Shown: piece by piece, positions 1-13,379 of the stretch
Numbering within the stretch: position 1 is the first letter of the stretch
Layout: each line of letters begins with the position of its first letter
Source: Pogona vitticeps
Lineage: Eukaryota; Chordata; Lepidosauria; Squamata; Agamidae
Assembly (NCBI RefSeq): GCF_051106095.1
Contig: NC_135785.1
Span: 219,281,045 to 219,345,044, forward strand
Length of the DNA: 64,000 bases
Reading direction: 5' to 3'
Translations under genes and position numbers: made by a program
The notes under the pieces: generated by a model
Seen by the model: the letters and a program-made list of their open reading frames with translations, nothing else
What the model was told of the DNA's origin: nothing
The model's database searches: none

Positions 1-2630
1 CTTGAACAGAAATTACTGCTTCCTGTGTTTAATACGGAGCTTAGGGAAGTTGCTTTTGTAGACTCCATCCTTCAGAACCTCTCTGCCACGTATTCTGAGA
101 GTTGGTCCAATCAATCCCCACAACTTTCACCCAAAGTCTGCACAAAATGGAGAGGGGATTTTTAATATAGCCTTGGGAAGGAATGGTTCAACTGCTAAAT
201 ACGGTGGGGGCAGGGAGGTTTTTTGAGTTTAGAGAAAATGGTATTCTAACATAAGCTCTAGCAAGCACTACCAATTATCTAGGCTTGACATCTTACTTGC
301 ACTGTAAAGCTGCTGCTTCACTTAGACACCAGTTTATAATCTCTCTGTCTCTTTCCTTTTTAAAAGCATAAGCAAGATTGAACGTGTGAGTCCGGTGAAT
401 TAATCTTTTAAATAAATAGCTCATCCATCATTTTAGTCCAATTGACAACTCCATTTCAGACCCCAAGGGAGGAAACTAATAAACTTCTAGTTACTTTGCT
501 ATTGTTTTCCTAAAACAATTTGACTTCCTTTGCGATAGCCCTGAATTCCTCCATTAAAAATAGAGAGGCTGGGAGCTGAAGGAAGTGTTTTGAGACAGCC
601 AAGTCGCCGCTTTCAGTAAAGCTTCCTTGGGACCACATTTATAACCCAATCCATGATGATGACTCTGTACGAGTCTGACAGCTGCTGAGGCATGTCATAC
701 AGCACTCAAGCTGCAAGACCCTAGAGCCTGTTTCGTTTAGGGGGTTTGGGGAATCTCCAGCTAACCAATACAAGAAGACGTGGAGTTCCCCAACACTCAT
801 CAAAACTGTGTTGATCATAACTGAAGGTTCCTCCATCAGAGTCCCTACTAGATACAAAGATAAAAGGTAAGTTCTTGCAAGTCCTAGTGTTGACCCCAAT
901 ATGTAATAGTTTGTAACTTTCTTTTTAAAATCAGTTTCACATTCAACATTCTGGCTATTGAAACCTGCTGGAATGAGTAAAAATAACGTAGAAGTATTTT
1001 TGTTTTTGGGGGGGGAGTGGTCCTTAATTTGAACTGGCTTCAAATAAACTTTCTTATGTTAATTAGATTTTATTGTCTACAGATCTGGAGGTGATCTGTT
1101 CTTTGCTTCTTAGTAAATTATATATCATCTCATGTTGCATTTCCTATGTTGGGACAATAGGAAAACATAAGCTCCATTCTGACTTGGCAGTCATATCTCA
1201 GTACCTGAAAAGAGCATTGCACTCAACTGTATGAAACTGTAGACACAACTGAATGTAATATTTGTGAAAGATCAGGGGTTAAAAAGAACAGAGCCCCGTG
1301 ACAATTTAAGGACTAGCAAATTATTATGTCATATGGTAGAGACCACTTAATAAAAGTGTGGGGAGAAGAGGGGGAGATAGTGGAAATCAGCAAGTACAAA
1401 GAAGAGAAATTCTTTGTAATAACTCTTATTAAGTTCACATCTACATTTCCACTAGGGGTTTGTTTATTTTAATTTCACTTGCAATCCTGACATTGTATGA
1501 TTTAAATGCTTAGTCTCCTGCCCATAATGCAAATCAGTTTGTCTCACTGCTCCTGTTACCTAATCTTTGGTTTTACCAAGTGATGCACTCCCTGCATCCA
1601 AAGAAACAAACTACAGTCCACAAGTGCTAATGCCAAATAAAACCTGTTAGCCAAAAGGTTCTGACATTTCTGCTGCAACAGACTAACAGTTATTTTCTTG
1701 GAAGTTTATTGAAATGCTATGATTACGCCAAACTACCTCTTCTTGTTTTGAATTCTCTTTACAAGGCTCTGTATTTCATAAAAAGGCATACTCATTACAT
1801 TGCAGATATTGACTAGCATGACATTTCTTCCCATCCGCATTGCTGTACTTACTATCAATTTATATTTCTATGCTCAAGTCCTGCTATGTATGTTTTCCCA
1901 CAACAGCTCTTCTCATTACCACCTCCTTCTTCAGCTCTTGGTATATTAAGCATTTCTTCTCTGTGGGCCCCATTGGAAACAGAGAAAGATGCTACAATAC
2001 TTTTTATTAAGAACAATATGACCATAGAGGACAGTAGTGGCTGAGATGGACAGTTAAGGTAACTTGAGGCTTGCTTGTCTAATGTGCTTCCTTTTTGAAG
2101 TCGACTGATATTCTCAGCAATGACTTGCAATCCTTTTCCATTTGGTTAACTTTCAGCTCTTTCCTAAGGTTAAAGTAGCATCCTAAGCAACTTCAGAGAG
2201 TCTTCTTACCAAAATAATAATAATAATAAATCCTTTCCCCCCTCTTATTTCTCCTTGGCTGGAAGATTAATTACACCTCATCACACCTACTGTTCCATAA
2301 GCTTCTTTTTTGTCCTTCTTGAGACGCTAACCATGACTTCTTTCCCAATTTTCAAATAGGATACCAGTCCCACCCGACCATTGGTTGGCCCTGGGGATCT
2401 GTTTGTATAAACATGTAACTGGACCTGCATGTACAGGGGAAGACATTGGGAGGGTTGTGCAGAAAGAAATGATGGTCAGGGAAAGGGTTTGGCATCTCCC
2501 TTTATTTCCCCATTGAAGGTCAAACTTGCACCTACTCAAACCTACTTTCTTCTATTAAGAAAATAAATAATAATTACACAGCCAAGAATGAAGTAAGATC
2601 CTTTCGAAGTAAGGTCCTTTTGAGGGGAAA
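1..2630. other. Non-coding flank, no gene recognised
   Basis: No exon, RNA gene or clear mobile element is recognisable here. Short open frames are AT-rich and match no family I know. The stretch lies far upstream of the GJA5 coding exon and is either intergenic DNA or an upstream intron of GJA5. A short run of AAT triplets lies near 2,212-2,230. The last 30 bases look like the worn 3' end of a CR1/L2-type retroelement, running into the AAAT repeat that follows. Confidence 0.5.
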
Positions 2631-2638
2631 GGTGGGTT

Positions 2639-2639
2639 A

Positions 2640-2706
<67 letters not shown>

Positions 2707-2708
2707 AT
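2639..2708. repeat. (AAAT)n microsatellite
   Basis: About 17 uninterrupted AAAT units. The preceding bases, rich in GGGAAAGG and GGTGGGTTATAAAT, resemble the 3' terminus of reptile CR1/L2-type LINEs and SINEs, which often end in such a tetranucleotide. The array probably grew from the tail of a 5'-truncated copy. Confidence 0.9.
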
Positions 2709-3835
2709 GCAGGTTTGTGAGGATGGTTGTAGATATAACCCTTTACATTTCTCATACTGTGAAAAAAATCTCATATTTTATTAATCCTATCAACTCTGAA
2801 AGATTGAGAGACTGAAATGAAAGAGATGAACATCTGGAAGTCAAAGGCAACACAGGATAATAGGATAGCTTTAAAACTGGATGGAAGACATTCCATGTCC
2901 TGAGGGAAACCTGAGTAGTAATGTGGCCCAATGGCTCCTTACGATTAGGTACGATGAAGTATTGCCTTGGGCAGCTGATTTTGATTTTCATGAACTGGCA
3001 GCAAATTGTAATATAATTTATTTATTATTATTATTATTCTGTTGACTACAAGAATGGGAGAAGGAGCTTGGGGGATCTGTTTTGCCTTGTGGGGCAAAAA
3101 AAATATGGCTACTCCTGGGTACTGTGCACTCTGACTTGGAGGTAGATCCATTTTTTGCTCTGCCTCAAGCTTTGTGCCCTCTCTCCTAGCATACTTCCAA
3201 CCAAAAGTGAAGCGGGTTTCCCAGCACAAGTTGTTGTTCTAGCATATTTTGGAGCACAGCTCTTGCCCTCCTTGGAAAACTTTGCTATTTGTGAGAAGTC
3301 ACAATCAATGTTCTCAACAGACTACTTCTGTTGCAGACAGAGCTCTTTTAATTCTATTTTTAACTTCCTCATGGACAAATGTTTGTTTATGTATGTATAG
3401 TATATAGTCCTCTCATCACCACCAAGCAAAGTGCTATAAGCAAAATAAGGGATTCTGAGCACTGGGAACTGGAATTTGATTGGCTGAGCTTCACAGAAGT
3501 AGCCAGGGACAACCTACCTCTGCTCCACTCTGTACTCAACTATCCCTTTTGCTTCTTGAGTGGGGAAAACTTTCTCAGAAAGCTCTGGTAACACAAGGGG
3601 TATCATAGCCTCACACTTCCAAGGAAATCTTGATAACAGCTTGCTTCTGAAGAGCAGCGCTTGTGTGTCCAGACAAGTGAAAAGAGCAGTGTTAAAAACA
3701 GCAGTCAGAGTTGAACAAGTCTGAAGAAACAAGTTAGACAAGGATACCATGGAGAAAGGCTGAAAATGAAAAAGGAAAGCCTATAAAATATTTAAAATGG
3801 AAAGGTGACTAAGACAGGGGTGAGTGAGACAGAGC

Positions 3836-3998
<163 letters not shown>

Positions 3999-5429
3999 GG
4001 CGATAATGACAGAATAGAAAATACTCCTTACTGATTAACAAGGAACAATTTCCAGGAACAAGAGGAGATTCATGTGAGTAAAACTGATATTTAGAAATTT
4101 ATTTCTGTTTTCAAGGTCTTTTGTATACAAATAATATCATAATTTGTCATAATAATATATTGCTAAAATAACACTCACCTCCTTTATGATATTTCCAACG
4201 TGCAATGTACCATTTTAGACAAAATAACTGCAAACAGAAAATAAGTCTGAAGGGAGAGTGTAAGCATATGACTAAAGAGACAGGCTTCTCCACTTTTGAA
4301 CCAAAGAAACACACTCCTAGGAATCTGAAATAGGCTTTCTTTCATTGAAATTAGTGTGATCAATATTGATAACTATTAGCAGGAACTAGGAAGTGTAATG
4401 AGAATTACCTTTCTAGCCAAGATTTCAAGTTTCATCAAAATCAGTGCAACTGGTGATAGGAATCTTTTCTAAAAGGAAGATTTTTTCCCAGCACAATCTT
4501 GGGGGATAATTTTTAGCCAGACGTTGGTATATACAGTGCATCACCTCTAATATTTCAATTTTTCTTTCTCTTGAAACCATGTTTGCATGATTTGGAGTTA
4601 CTGGAGACTATATCCTTCTAATGCAAGAAATGAGTTCAGGTGATACTGTATCCCAAACTTGTAAAAGTTACTTTTTTGAACTACAAGAATTCCTTACCTA
4701 GTATGGCCAGTAACCATGGCATTGTAGTGCAATTAACTTTTCAAAGTTTTGGCTACAGCCTTACCCTTAGGAAATCTTCCCATAATCACTTGCACAATGT
4801 CACAAGCAGTAATTCAGTGTCATACCCCTTTTGTTCTCTTTATACATTCCCGTTTAGCTGTTTTTTAAATAGAATTTTGATATCATGTAACCACTGGAAT
4901 CAGTAACCTCTAGAGATGTCTATAATTGAAATGGATGGTTGTTGCTGCTGCATTTTATTTGTTTTTGTCTGATAATGTTATTTTATTGTTTTGAGCCTTT
5001 GGGGAACAATTGTGTTTTATTTCTTACATACTACTGACATTGGCAGTACAACCCTTGTTCCTATATGTTTTAACTTGGAATAAGTCCCACTGAGTTGTAA
5101 TGGCATTTATTGTTAGGGTAGCTTTATTCCCACTACAATGAGACTTGCTACTGAGCAGAAATGTATAGGAATGCATTGAATGATTCTCTGTTTGTACGAG
5201 TGTATTCTGGTGACAGTGATGGCATTTGTACCCAGAGTCTTTTAATCTTAGAAAAATCAGTGAACATGCCCCCATGACCTGGAACCTGAATACAGAATTG
5301 TCCTCTGATTTGATGCTATAGATTAGCCTTAGAAACCCAAAGCTTATTTACCTGAAAATAAGTCTTCATGACACTTGGATGAAAGTGTGCTCAGATTTCA
5401 AGGCCAAATCTTGCTATGGGCTAAGTAGA

Positions 5430-6250
5430 GTTGTTATTATGTGCCACTTAAGTCACTTCCCTCTTATGTGACCCTATGAATGTATGAACTTTTAAAAAAA
5501 ATCATATTATTAACCGCCCTGCCCAAATCTTATCAATTTACTGAGTCAATCTATTTCACACTTTTCACTTTTCCTCACTTCATTACCTTTCCCAGTATTG
5601 TCTCCTCATGATACAACCAAAGTACAAAAGCCTCAATATTAGCTATTTAAGGTTCTACTGGGAATCCAGGCTTGATTTGCTGTAGAACATTTGTTTGTCT
5701 TTCTAGTAGTGCATGCCAGCTGTAAAGCCCTCCTCAACACCAAATTTCAAATGTATCTTTTTCCCATCAACTTTTTTCACTGACCAGCTTTCACATCCAT
5801 ACATGGTCATCAGAAATACCACAATATGGATGAACTTGCCTTGGACTGCAGTAAAACATCCTTACACTTAAGGATCACTTCTGGTTCCTTTATACTGCCA
5901 TTCCAAGTCTCAGTCTTCTTCTGATTTCTTTGTTGCAGTTTCCACTTTGATGACTGAACAAAGTTACAAAAACTCTTCAACAAATTCAGTTTCTTAATTG
6001 TCAGCATTAAAGTTCTCTGTTTCGTCTGTAGATATATTTGTCTTCTTGTTCACCTGTAATCCTGCTTTTGTGTTTTCTTCTTTCATGTTCCTCTGGAGTA
6101 GTTTCAAGTCACTGTTGTTTTCTGCCAGTAAGAAGGTGTCATCTGCATATGTTAAATTATTGGTCTTCCACCAGTTTTTACTCCTTCTTTCAACTGAATT
6201 AAATCCAGCTTTTCATATGTGTTGCTTCTACTTATATTCTGTCCCATAGT
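5430..6250 (-). mobile_element. Degraded non-LTR (LINE) retrotransposon, reverse-transcriptase part
   Basis: The - strand encodes a worn reverse-transcriptase segment with the DDTFLLAE active-site motif followed by a lysine-rich stretch, near 6,120-6,150. The low-coordinate end (about 5,435-5,490) has the motif TTATGTGACCCTATGAA, which resembles the 3' end of reptile LINEs. The + strand therefore reads antisense to the element. It carries many stops and frameshifts and is an old 5'-truncated copy. The clade is uncertain: it resembles BovB in layout but is clearly a different, older family. Confidence 0.6.
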
Positions 6251-6259
6251 GTTAAAGTA

Positions 6260-7358
6260 CTCTCTGAGCAGTTTACAACATAATTCTGCAAATAACACTT
6301 TATATTTATATAAAATTTCTACATGTGGATAGTGAAATAAAATATACCCCAGTTTATCACTTTGCTAAATGGAAACTATTCTGGTTCTCCATAGTGTTCC
6401 CTAAAAATAGTCTCTTGTCCAGGGTATAGAAAAATAAAATGTTATGGCACCTCTATGTCTTTCACAATGTGCCATAGCATAGGTTTTCATGATCTACTCT
6501 AAGCAGAAGAGATCCACTGAAATCAGTGGGGCTTACATTAGTCTGATCATTTCAATGGGTCTACTCTACATGAGACCATGGGGTTTAACCGTATAAATGA
6601 AGCCAGGTGAATGCTCTAGCTAGATAGTGGTACATTCTTCACTTAAATCTCCAATGTTGGAGTTATATCTTATTGACACCAGAAGCTTTATTCATCATAA
6701 GTACTGTACCCATAAGGTAAAATCATCAAATAAAGAAGCCACAGAATTAAATAGTGCTACTGTTGACATGCCTGTTGGACCAAACAGGAGAAGGATCATT
6801 ATCTCAGCATAGGGAAGTACTGCATTGTTAACTTTGCCAATGATCTGAAGTCAGCAGAAATACATTATATATTCCTAACCTTCTTGGTTGAAAATCCCAA
6901 CAATTTCCATCCAGAAAATTCCTTTGGCAGGATGTTATGTTGCATGTTCCACATGGAATTAGAGATTTCACTGGATATTGTATCTACATGAGATATTTGC
7001 CATACCTTGGAAAATTACTTTTGAGGAAGCAACTTATCTTGTAAGTTGTTAAAGTCATCCTCCCTTCACTCGTGTAATTTACAACACTTTTCCTTATTGG
7101 AATGTGTATGATTGCATTTATGCTGAAAGAATGAAAAGGAATTTCATTTGGGTCCCCCCCCTCCCTTTTTTTTTAGCTTTTCAAAATTCATAGATGTCTT
7201 TTCAAATTTGGCAGGGAGAACTTGAGTTTTAAAGAACTCTGGTACAGGAAAAAACAAAAAATGACAGCTCTGCCCAACAAAGGCCAAACAAGTGCTTTGG
7301 TTTTAAAGGTGACTTTGAATTCCTGTCAAGTCAACAACATCTTTGGTGCTGAATTAGG
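6260..7358. other. Non-coding, no clear element
   Basis: No gene is recognisable. Around 6,480-6,570 there is a degraded piece of a reptile repeat with the idea TCCACTGAAATCAGTGGGGC (self-complementary core), also seen near 12,115 and 30,410. A C-run and T-run occur near 7,155-7,175. Confidence 0.5.
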
Positions 7359-7364
7359 GTTGCC

Positions 7365-7817
7365 TCTAGAGGTGGGCACAAATCACAGTTTGGTGGTTCA
7401 GCTCAGTTCAGTGTGGCACCTGTACAGGTGTCCCACAGGTGTCACACCCTCCCCCCCTTCTCTTCTGTGCACTCACTCATTCCCTGACTGAAACATGCTT
7501 CCCTCCCCAGTCTCCTCAGCATGATTGCCCACTCACGGATTGCAACGTGCACTTCCCTTCTCTGCCTCCTCTAGCAGCTGTCCACTCAAAGGTAGCCCTG
7601 CGGGCTTCCCTTGTCTGAGTTCACGGCCACTGGAGGAGGCAGAGGGAAGTGCATCTGCAATCCGTGAGTGGGCAATCATGCTGAGGAGGTGGGGGAGGTA
7701 AGTGCAGTTTGCCCAGGGAGCATGCAGAGGAGGTGGGATAGGGGAGTGTGTGACGCCCGCAAAACACCTGCACTAAACTGGGCTGAACTACTAAACCGTG
7801 GTTCATGTCCATCTCTA
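7365..7817. mobile_element. MITE-like DNA transposon with long terminal inverted repeats
   Basis: The ends are inverted repeats of roughly 45 bases: the left arm has GGTGGGCACAAATCACAG and the right arm reads as its complement up to TGTCCATCTCTA. The 6-base direct repeat GTTGCC lies immediately outside both ends (7,359-7,364 and 7,818-7,823), as expected for a target-site duplication. The interior carries a second inverted segment rich in CTGCCTCCTC. No transposase is encoded, so it is a non-autonomous element. Related, more worn copies occur at 19,873-20,036 and 31,319-31,710. The superfamily is not established. Confidence 0.7.
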
Positions 7818-7829
7818 GTTGCCACCTCT

Positions 7830-10470
7830 TTTTTCTAGCAATAAATCCATGACACTCATATAGAGTATTATTCTCTCCATGAATGGAATAGCTGTACCTA
7901 ATGAATTGGGCTGGTACAGATAGTTATGAATGTTTGGTCAACTTTTAAATTTAAGAACTTATAAAAATTCACAAACATTTTTATAACTTTTTCGTACCAC
8001 AGCCTGAGATTTCCTTTTTTAGAGGTCCTTGATCTCCTGGTTTCTATTAGTACAAAGAGTTCTGAAATGGAAAATGCCACATCACTTAAATTGAGAAATA
8101 CAGAAACTGATTTTAGGTGGTGCTCTATATTGAAAACCAATAGAAAGCCCAGCTTGAGGTCTTTTTACTGCCTGTATCATCTTCCTGAATTTTGCAATGC
8201 TGGAAGAACTTCTTCAGAGTTCAGGCTTCAAAATGGTGAAATCCATAGTCATTTGGGAACTATGCAAAGCATTCTTACTGCCACAAGTATAACGTTATTT
8301 TTACCACTTACAGTTTATTTTATCCCTGTGCCTTGCCCTTGGGAATGTCAGTACTGCGCTGGAAGGAATTTGAAGCATACCAGAATATGCCATCGTTTTC
8401 TCTTCTAGTTCTTCCCTCTTTGGCATGTAGGTGGATGTCACACAAACTTCTCTGTTGTCCTTGCCTCCTTTGTCTTGTGGGTACTAAAAAGAAATGGGTA
8501 GAAAAATAGGTGCAGGAAGGATGAATTTCAGCATGATTCCAATGAATGGCTTAGGTAAAGCAAGATGAAGAATGTCCCCCAAATATGTGATATTGGGGAG
8601 CAAATTTCAGAGGGGAGAGAAGAATACATGTGTGTTTTTTTATTGATAGAATGAACAATCTTGCTTTCCTGCTCTAGAAGAAAAAAATTCTATATTTCAA
8701 AGCCCCCAAATCTAATTTAATTATTTTTCAGTGAATAGTTTTGGTAATATAGCAATCCTGCACAAAACAGTTCCTTCTATTCCCTTAAAATTTAAGACTT
8801 CAGTGGGATTAGGACAATTTAAACATCACTAGTGCACAAATTATAGGTGTGTGATGTTTTACCTTCCTGGTTAATCTGCATCTCACCTCTCTAGCTAATC
8901 TGCCCAATATGGTTCTCTCATCATACATATGATACATATGTACCATACATATAAATTGGAAACAGCCATTTTGGGGGTAGGTACCAGTGATGGCCTTCCC
9001 CGGCAGAATAGCAGAATCCAGCAGACTTGGAAGGAGGCGATCACCTTTCCACTCTGCCATCCATTCCCCAAAACAGATCTGGAAAGCTGCAACCCTTTCA
9101 GAGCTGATTTTCAGGTGAAGTGGAAAGCTGCAAGAGCAGCAGAGAAGAAAGCTCCAAATTCCCACAAGTGACATAGTGGATTTAGGTCCAATAGACGAGC
9201 AAGAGATAGATCAGGATCTACTAATTCCAAGTGATTTCCAGTAGATCTGCAAAGGATGCTTGACTCCCAATTGCCTAACAAGAGTAGTCTGTAAGAATTC
9301 CTGATGTGTAAGCAAGCCAGGGACCCTAACTGCGGGACAGTTCAGCTCTCATTCAAGTGAACAGGAGTGAAACCCTTTCTCAAACCTGAGGTGATGGGAT
9401 TGGTGCTAAAACAAACACCTTAGGGAGTGGGACCAACAAGGAGTGGGACCCAATACCTCTAACATGAGCTTATGCATTCCTGTTTGGGCTTATCAAATGA
9501 ATAGGGTAAACTTCTGCAACACTCCTATCCTAAGTTCAACTGTTTTAAATAGTAGCAAGAAATGTGTATGATATTCTCTTGAAACAATGCCACAAAATGT
9601 TTTTTGCTACTCTGTTTGAACTAGTTTGCTGCCTGCAATTCCAATTTCCCTCCAACAGTTCCTTGAAGTGTACAGTATTCTGTTTACAAACGAACAAAAT
9701 CTTCCATTCAGTGGCTACAAACAATTATAGCTTGGAAAAATTAAGGTACAGTCTTGTTTCCACTGCATTAAAAATATACAAGTATTTCCTAATCTCTTTT
9801 GGGTCTCCCATATTATTTGACTGTCCTCACGGGTGTATCTAACACCTCCCAATTTAGTACCCACTGTAAGAGTTACATGCCAGTTAACTCAGCTTTGAAC
9901 TCACTGATAATGACGCTAAGTAAAACTGGGCTTGACACCAATCTGGGCAGCCGCCTCCTGTTCACTCACACCCAAGGTCATTATCTGCCACTTAGCAGTA
10001 TGCTTTGGTTACAGCCTCCATCTGGTCTCTCAGTGTATTGAACACATTCATAAACATGGAGGTGGACATTTAAATTAAATTCTCTTGCATTAGATATTGT
10101 AAAAGTTGCTTTTTTGGATTATACAGGATCTTCCAGAATTCCCCCAGCAAAAACCGGCTGGTGCTTCTGGAAACCACAGCATTGAAAAGGAACATTTCGA
10201 AGCTTGGTGCTGCATGTAATTCAACAGTATAACAATAAGGTGCAATATTTTGCAATATTCCAGAGAGAGAGAGAAACGGCCTCTTGTGGGGTGCTAATTG
10301 CCATGACTGATGCCTCTAAGGTCTCTATTTATGACAGTTAAGCATCCCACTTATTTCAGAGAAATTAAATAAACCCACAACATTCACAGCAGCACTAATT
10401 TCCAGATTTTGCACATCTTTAGGTGTAGAAATTACAGGAAAAGCCCAATAACTTTTAATATTATTGTTTA
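7830..10470. other. Non-coding, no gene recognised
   Basis: I see no exon or RNA gene. A small palindromic AT stretch lies at about 8,920-8,950. An open frame of 113 codons at 8,067-8,408 and one of 121 codons on the other strand at 8,809-9,174 match no family and lack splice or start context that would support them. Confidence 0.5.
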
Positions 10471-10473
10471 CGA

Positions 10474-10696
10474 TAGCTGGCCATGTAGCTCAGTGGTTTA
10501 GGTATCTGGCTGTGGAGCAAGAGACTGGGATTTCAATTCTCCAAGGTGCTCCCTGTAAGTAGAGCCAGCTTGTGTGGCCTTGGACATGTTGCACAGTCCC
10601 ACAGTACCCCCCCCAAAAAAAGGGGGAATGGTAAACCACTTCTGAAAACTGCCACCATAACTCAGAACTGACTTGATGGCATGGAATTATTATTAA
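10474..10696 (+). mobile_element. tRNA-derived SINE
   Basis: The head resembles a tRNA: an A-box-like TAGCTCAGTGGTTTAGG, then GGCTGTGGAGC, and a B-box-like GGGATTTCAATTC. The tail has AACTCAGAACTGACTTGATG followed by GGCATGGAATTATTATTA, a design shared with SINEs that borrow an RTE-type LINE 3' end. It contains a C/A homopolymer run in the middle. It is a moderately worn, non-coding copy. Confidence 0.75.
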
Positions 10697-11490
10697 AGTA
10701 TTTGTACTCCACTTTTTTGCCAAAAGCTCTAATGCCAGCTCAAGTAGTAAAACCTGTTCAAATGTGGGAGACAGCAAAAATTCCCAACATGAGTCAAAAG
10801 GAGTAATATAGTAAATTATGGAATCAGTGACAAAATCTTTGCCTTGCTACTATGCTTCCCTTACTCCTGTGCAAATGACACAAAATAGCATGGACTTTGG
10901 GATGAGACAGACAGAGGTAGCCCTCCCTCTTCCCTCAAACATATTCTCCTCCCTAAAGCCCTTTGGATAAAGATGGGGCACTGCTTTTTCAAACTAGAAT
11001 TTCCAGAATCCCATAGCCAGCATGGAAGTGGCCTCCCATTTCTGCTCTTGCTATGCTTCTCAGTGGTCAGGAAAAAATCCATCCTCTTTTTATCCCTGTT
11101 TCTCCTCCATTTGCTTTGTCTTCCTTTTGGGTCCCTCTTCACTTTTCTTGCTCCCTACACTTACTCTCTCTCATTTTTTAGCCTTCCACTTTAATTTATA
11201 CCCCAAATGCTATGAGGTTCTACCTTTCAGAAGAGGTATAGCTACATTAGCATAAGTGAGAATGTCAAACCAGACAAGGAGGGGAATTATTTTCCCTTTT
11301 ACTAATTTGTTTTGGCTTCCATAGTGGCATTTCTTCAGAGGTATGTGCTTCAGTAATCAGATTTGCAAATTAAGCCTATGTTTACCTTTCAATGACCAAT
11401 CGAAACACAAAGAGATAAAAAGATTTCTTTCACCACTTTAGGGAGCACATCTTCCTTAAAAATCTTTTGCTAAATCAATTATCTATAAAG

Positions 11491-11622
11491 CAGTGGTTAC
11501 CATCCATAGTTCCCATTATATTCTAGGACTACCAGAAATCCTGGCCAGCATACCTAGTGGTGAAGGCTTCTGGGAATTTTAGTTCAAGAACATCTGGGAA
11601 CCCAACGAGGAGAAGCACCACT
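11491..11622. mobile_element. hAT-like fold-back element
   Basis: The sequence starts CAGTGGTTACC and ends near ACCACT. Its middle folds back on itself: TTCTAGGACTACCAGAA pairs imperfectly with TTCTGGGAATTTTAGTTC. The same design is seen, better preserved, at 43,850-43,976 and 44,901-45,026. It has no coding capacity. Confidence 0.6.
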
Positions 11623-12085
11623 ACAGACTGATGGAAAGTGGGATGGGGAAGTCTGCCTGGTTTTTAAGATTATCAGGGGAGGTCTTTCTCTCAGTCCCAC
11701 CACCTTCACAGGTGCGGTTGGTGGGGAAACGGGAAAGGGCTTTCTCTGTCGCTCCTCCCAGACTCTGGAATTCCCTCCCATGGGAGACTAGGCTGGCCCC
11801 ATCTTTGCTGTCCTTTTGCAAGCAAGTAAAGACTTTTCTCTTCAGGCAGGCTTTCTCTAAATGTCTGAATAAGTAGAGCTTTTTTTTTAATGGAGACTAT
11901 TGTTTTGAATGTGTTTTTAATACTGCTTTTACTTACATGTTTTAATACATTTGTTCAATTCTTTTTTAAATATTGTAATAATTTATTGTTTCAGCTTTTA
12001 ATATTGCTTTTTATACAGTAAGTCAACTTGGTTCCTTTTAGGTGGCATATAAATATTTTAAATTAATAAAATAATAAATAATAGG
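11623..12085 (+). mobile_element. L2/CR1-clade LINE 3' end
   Basis: The frame at 11,631-11,876 reads ...RERAFSVAPPRLWNSLPWE then RLAPSLLSFCKQVKTFLFRQ. This is the conserved C-terminal end of reverse-transcriptase proteins of L2/CR1-type LINEs (pattern AFSVAAPxLWNSLPxxxRxAPSL). A T-rich 3' UTR follows, with GGTGGCATATAAAT and an AATAAA-like tail. It is a 5'-truncated copy with only the last part of the protein left. Confidence 0.8.
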
Positions 12086-12112
12086 AGATATGAAGTAGTA
12101 CCTTTTAGGTGG

Positions 12113-12182
12113 GTCTACTCAGGAATAGATTCCACTGACTTCAGTGGGCTTACTGTCAGGTAAGTATGTATAGGATTACAGT
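12113..12182. repeat. Short palindromic reptile repeat
   Basis: A worn copy of an interspersed sequence with the core TCTACTCAGGAATAGATTCC and CTTCAGTGGGCTTACTG. Similar pieces lie near 6,500-6,560 and 30,405-30,455. It looks like a fragment of an old, common vertebrate or reptile repeat. The family is not identified. Confidence 0.45.
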
Positions 12183-12985
12183 CAAAGGAAGAAACAGTTG
12201 AACTGAAACTTTGATACAACAAGAATTTTTGACGGTTTGGCTATGTGTGGAGGAAATGTATCATCTGGCTCCATCACAAGCAGCACAATGTCTTGGGTTG
12301 ACACCATTAAAACCACAAAAATATACAGTAATTCAAACATTGTCTGGTTTCCCACAGAAAGCAGTGGTGTCACTAGACAAAGATGCCTTGGGAGAGATTC
12401 TCAGTTAGGGTATGGCCATAGAAAAGGTTCTTTCGGAGGGGGTCGTACTTAATTTGAAAAAAAGTTACTTTTTTGGATTACAACTCTCAGAATCTCTCAG
12501 CCAGCATTGCTACTGGCCATCCTGTTGGGGATTTTCTGCAGCTAGAATAGATGAAAATTACTTTTCCAAGCTGTGGCCACCTGCTTAATTTCTGAAGGAA
12601 ATGCCACTTTTTCATGAGCAAATCCTACCATGCTGTCACAATGTTTTAAAGGTATAGATTCCCATGTGTTTGGATCTGTACTAAAAAGACGGTAGCCCAG
12701 CCAGTGCCAGCAACAACAAGCACCCATTTGATAGGCTTAGTCACTTGGTGCCAAGCCTTTAAATGTTAAACTGTTACCACAGGGCATCTCCCAGAAAATA
12801 TAGTTCCCATATCACTTTCACATTATCTAAAAGATACCACAGACAAACAGCAACTGTGCACTCTCTTCTGAAGAAGTATCCTTGCTTAAAAACATATGAA
12901 ATAGAGAGACATTCTTAGTACAAACTATTGCTTTTGTATTGTGGATAATCTAGTATTTAAGTTTTACATGTCAGAAAATTATTTC

Positions 12986-13222
12986 TGAGCTTCATAGCTC
13001 AGTGGCAGAACTGCAGCACTGCGGCCAAGCCTCTGCTCATGATCTGGCTTCAGTCTCAACAGGTTCAGGTAGCCAGCTCAAGGTTGACTCAGCCTTCCAC
13101 CATTCCGAGGTCAGTAAACTGAGGACTCAGCTCACAGGGGGGAGGGCAGTTTATAGCCTGCATCAATTATAAGCTGCTCAAAGAGTGCTTTAAGGACTAT
13201 GAGATGCTAGAAAAGCAGCACA
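12986..13222 (+). mobile_element. tRNA-derived SINE
   Basis: The head is tRNA-like (CATAGCTCAGTGGCAGAACT, then GGCTTCAGTCTCAACAGG). The body contains CAAGGTTGACTCAGCCTTCC and GAGGTCAGTAAACTGAG, and the tail TAAGCTGCTCAAAGAGTGC and TTTAAGGACTATGAGATGC. The same body and tail occur in the copy at 51,565-52,060. The 3' part resembles the L2-type tails used by MIR/CORE-like SINEs. I hold the exact family open. Confidence 0.7.
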
Positions 13223-13379
13223 CTGCTTTTCATTTTTGGCAGGGTCCACTAGGGCAAATTTAACATCCCACTCATATTCAAGCAACCCCCAGCAGTCCAC
13301 CCTTGCTTGTCCCCTTACCAGAGGTGGCTGATCAGGACCACAGCTGTATTCCCCTCCTGAAGTCCTAGACTCACACAGT

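Noticed and set aside
10474-10560. Possible functional tRNA gene
   Set aside because: The A and B boxes are present, but no tRNA cloverleaf closes and the sequence continues into a SINE body and tail.
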